A stretch of DNA of 64,000 bases. It comes from Oscillospiraceae bacterium (GTDB lineage: Bacteria; Bacillota; Clostridia; Lachnospirales; Lachnospiraceae). The translations under genes were made by a program, and so were the position numbers. This document shows, piece after piece, positions 62,651-64,000 of this stretch (positions are counted from its first letter, which is position 1; each line of letters starts with the position of its first letter). Under the pieces are notes generated by a model that saw nothing but the letters and a program-made list of their open reading frames with translations, did not search any database and was not told where the DNA came from. The stretch is from contig JAETOO010000001.1 in the NCBI GenBank assembly GCA_021771715.1, positions 496,001 to 560,000 of the forward strand. Direction: 5' to 3'.

Positions 62651-62677
62651 TGACCGTGGTATGGGCTCTGTTTTTTT
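62624..62677 (+). terminator. Expression-platform terminator of the riboswitch
   Basis: AGAGCC (from 62624) can pair with GGGCTCT just before a run of seven T (62671-62677). The 5' arm overlaps the aptamer's GCCGACCG box, so ligand binding would prevent termination (an ON switch). Confidence 0.7.
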
Positions 62678-62727
62678 CACACAGAGGCCACGGAAACTCA
62701 ATCTTTATGAAAAGGAGACAGATCCCT

Positions 62728-63441
62728 ATGCAAATGATTTCTCTGGAAAAAGAACTGAAGGAAAACAGCTACCCGGGAAGAGGTATCGTGATCGGCCGTT
62801 CCGCGGACGGCACAAAGGCTGTGACCGCCTATTTTATCATGGGCAGAAGTGTGAACAGCCGCAACCGGATCTTCGTCGAGGACGGTGAGGGCATCCGCAC
62901 GCAGGCTTTTGACCCGGCAAAGCTGACTGATCCGAGTCTCGTCATCTACGCTCCGGTCCGCGTGCTCGGAAACAAGACGATCGTGACAAACGGAGATCAG
63001 ACCGACACGATTTATGAGGGAATGGATCACCAGCTGACCTTTGAGCAGTCTCTGCGCAGCCGTGAGTTTGAGCCGGACGCTCCGAACTACACACCGCGCA
63101 TCTCCGGCATCCTGCACGTGGAGAAGGGAACCTACAGCTATGCAATGTCGATCTTAAAGAGCAACAACGGCAATCCGGCGGCCTGCAACCGCTATACCTT
63201 CGCATACAACAACTGTGTGGCAGGCGAGGGGCATTTCATCCACACCTACCAGTGCGACGGCAATCCGCTGCCGAGCTTTGAGGGCGAGCCGAAGCTGGTC
63301 GCGATCCCGGACGAGATCGACGCCTTCACCGAGCTGCTCTGGAACAGCCTGAACGAGGACAACAAGGTCTCCCTGTTCGTCCGCTTTATCGACATCGCGA
63401 CGGGAAAATATGAGAGCCGCATTGTAAATAAAAATCACTGA
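62728..63441 (+). CDS. purO: IMP cyclohydrolase (PurO family)
   Basis: 237 residues starting MQMISLEKELKENSYPGRGI. The archaeal-type IMP cyclohydrolase fold is recognised from GRSADGTKAVTAYFIMGRSV and NSRNRIFVED, and from CNRYTFAYNNCVAGEGHFIH. It closes the ring of FAICAR to give IMP. AAGGAG lies 10 bases before the ATG at 62728. It replaces the cyclohydrolase half of bifunctional PurH, and the formyltransferase follows 101 bases later. Confidence 0.88.
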   Translation: MQMISLEKELKENSYPGRGIVIGRSADGTKAVTAYFIMGRSVNSRNRIFVEDGEGIRTQAFDPAKLTDPSLVIYAPVRVLGNKTIVTNGDQTDTIYEGMDHQLTFEQSLRSREFEPDAPNYTPRISGILHVEKGTYSYAMSILKSNNGNPAACNRYTFAYNNCVAGEGHFIHTYQCDGNPLPSFEGEPKLVAIPDEIDAFTELLWNSLNEDNKVSLFVRFIDIATGKYESRIVNKNH

Positions 63442-63542
63442 TCTGACGGACAGATCTCTGCCGCGGATCACGTCGACCCGGCAGAAGAAATAGCGGCATG
63501 AACACCCGACCAAGAACATCTGAGAATGAGAGGTATCTGACT

Positions 63543-64000
63543 ATGAATGAATTACAGTTAAAATATGGCTGCAACCCGAACCAGAAGCCGTCCCGCATTT
63601 TTATGGCGGACGGAAGTGAGCTCCCGATCGAGGTGCTCTGCGGCCGCCCGGGCTATATCAATTTCCTCGATGCGTTTAACGGCTGGCAGCTCGTAAAGGA
63701 GCTCAAGGAGGCGACCGGCCTCCCGGCTGCGACTTCTTTCAAGCACGTCTCCCCTGCGGGCGCGGCCGTCGGCCTTCCGCTCGACGAGACGCTGGCAAAA
63801 ATCTACTGGGTCGACGATCAGGGCGAGCTCTCCCCGCTGGCATGCGCTTATGCGCGGGCAAGAGGCGCGGACCGGATGTCCTCCTTCGGCGATTTTATCG
63901 CGCTCTCCGACGTCTGCGACCGCGACACCGCTCTGCTGATCAAGCGCGAGGTGTCCGACGGCGTGATCGCGCCGGGCTACACCGACGAGGCGCTCGAGAT
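63543..64000 (+). CDS. purH: AICAR formyltransferase (PurH-type), 3' end outside window
   Basis: 152 residues visible, starting [20 protein letters not shown]. The catalytic Lys-His pair lies in [29 protein letters not shown] is the family's region for the second half. No cyclohydrolase (MGS-like) domain precedes it, so this is the monofunctional type paired with PurO. It adds the last carbon of the purine ring from 10-formyl-folate. Confidence 0.88.
   Translation, partial: MNELQLKYGCNPNQKPSRIFMADGSELPIEVLCGRPGYINFLDAFNGWQLVKELKEATGLPAATSFKHVSPAGAAVGLPLDETLAKIYWVDDQGELSPLACAYARARGADRMSSFGDFIALSDVCDRDTALLIKREVSDGVIAPGYTDEALE

Overview
The window looks like chromosomal DNA of a fairly GC-rich Clostridia bacterium, most likely a Lachnospiraceae relative. 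Grounds: Gram-positive ribosomal-protein order, a zinc-type S14, a KOW-domain gene between map and infA, a dlt (D-alanylation) operon, AgrA/AgrC-like two-component genes, YARHG/SH3b and BIG2 secreted proteins, Panacea-domain genes, and strong GGAGG ribosome binding sites. No rRNA, tRNA, complete insertion sequence or CRISPR array was seen.

Layout. 1-2.3 kb: end of a surface-polysaccharide acylation locus (SGNH-like protein plus MBOAT). 2.3-7.5 kb: three GNAT acetyltransferases, a DnaJ-type co-chaperone and an aldose-epimerase-like protein. 7.6-25.7 kb: the S10-spc-alpha ribosomal cluster on the minus strand, from rpsJ to rplQ, with secY, adk, map, a KOW gene, infA and rpoA. It is interrupted between infA and rpmJ by a terminator, a fresh promoter and an orphan Rpn-like tail gene. 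Two structured repeat elements sit in the secY-adk and KOW-infA gaps. 26-37.7 kb: a carbohydrate catabolic island (ROK kinase, GH31 glycosidase, cupin, SDR, ABC importer without its own ATPase, GntR/UTRA regulator, shikimate-dehydrogenase-like, phosphotriesterase-like and D-2-hydroxyacid dehydrogenase genes). 37.7-38.5 kb: a HEPN/MNT toxin-antitoxin pair. 38.7-42.5 kb: an rRNA-methyltransferase-like gene and a large secreted transglutaminase/BIG2 protein. 42.7-48.4 kb: a second, complete ABC sugar importer and a small secreted protein. 48.4-49.8 kb: an AT-rich two-gene Panacea plus membrane-protein cassette. 50.2-54.8 kb: an exported YARHG-SH3b protein and a LytTR/GHKL two-component system. 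55.2-59.8 kb: dltABCD with an unannotated dltX microgene at its 3' end. 60-62.4 kb: ftsH. 62.5-64 kb: a ZTP-type riboswitch ahead of purO and a truncated purH.

How parts fit: the ribosomal cluster, infA, map, adk and secY form the core growth block. The dlt operon, the acylation genes and several secreted repeat proteins shape the cell envelope. The two ABC loci import and process sugars; the island from 26 to 37.7 kb appears to liberate and then oxidise an unidentified glycoside-derived compound under GntR control. The riboswitch links purine genes to ZMP/ZTP. The best candidates for under-described biology are the Panacea/membrane cassette, the catabolic island, the structured repeats inside the ribosomal cluster, and short in-frame tandem repeats that expand several unrelated enzymes (DltA, DltD, a GNAT, FtsH).
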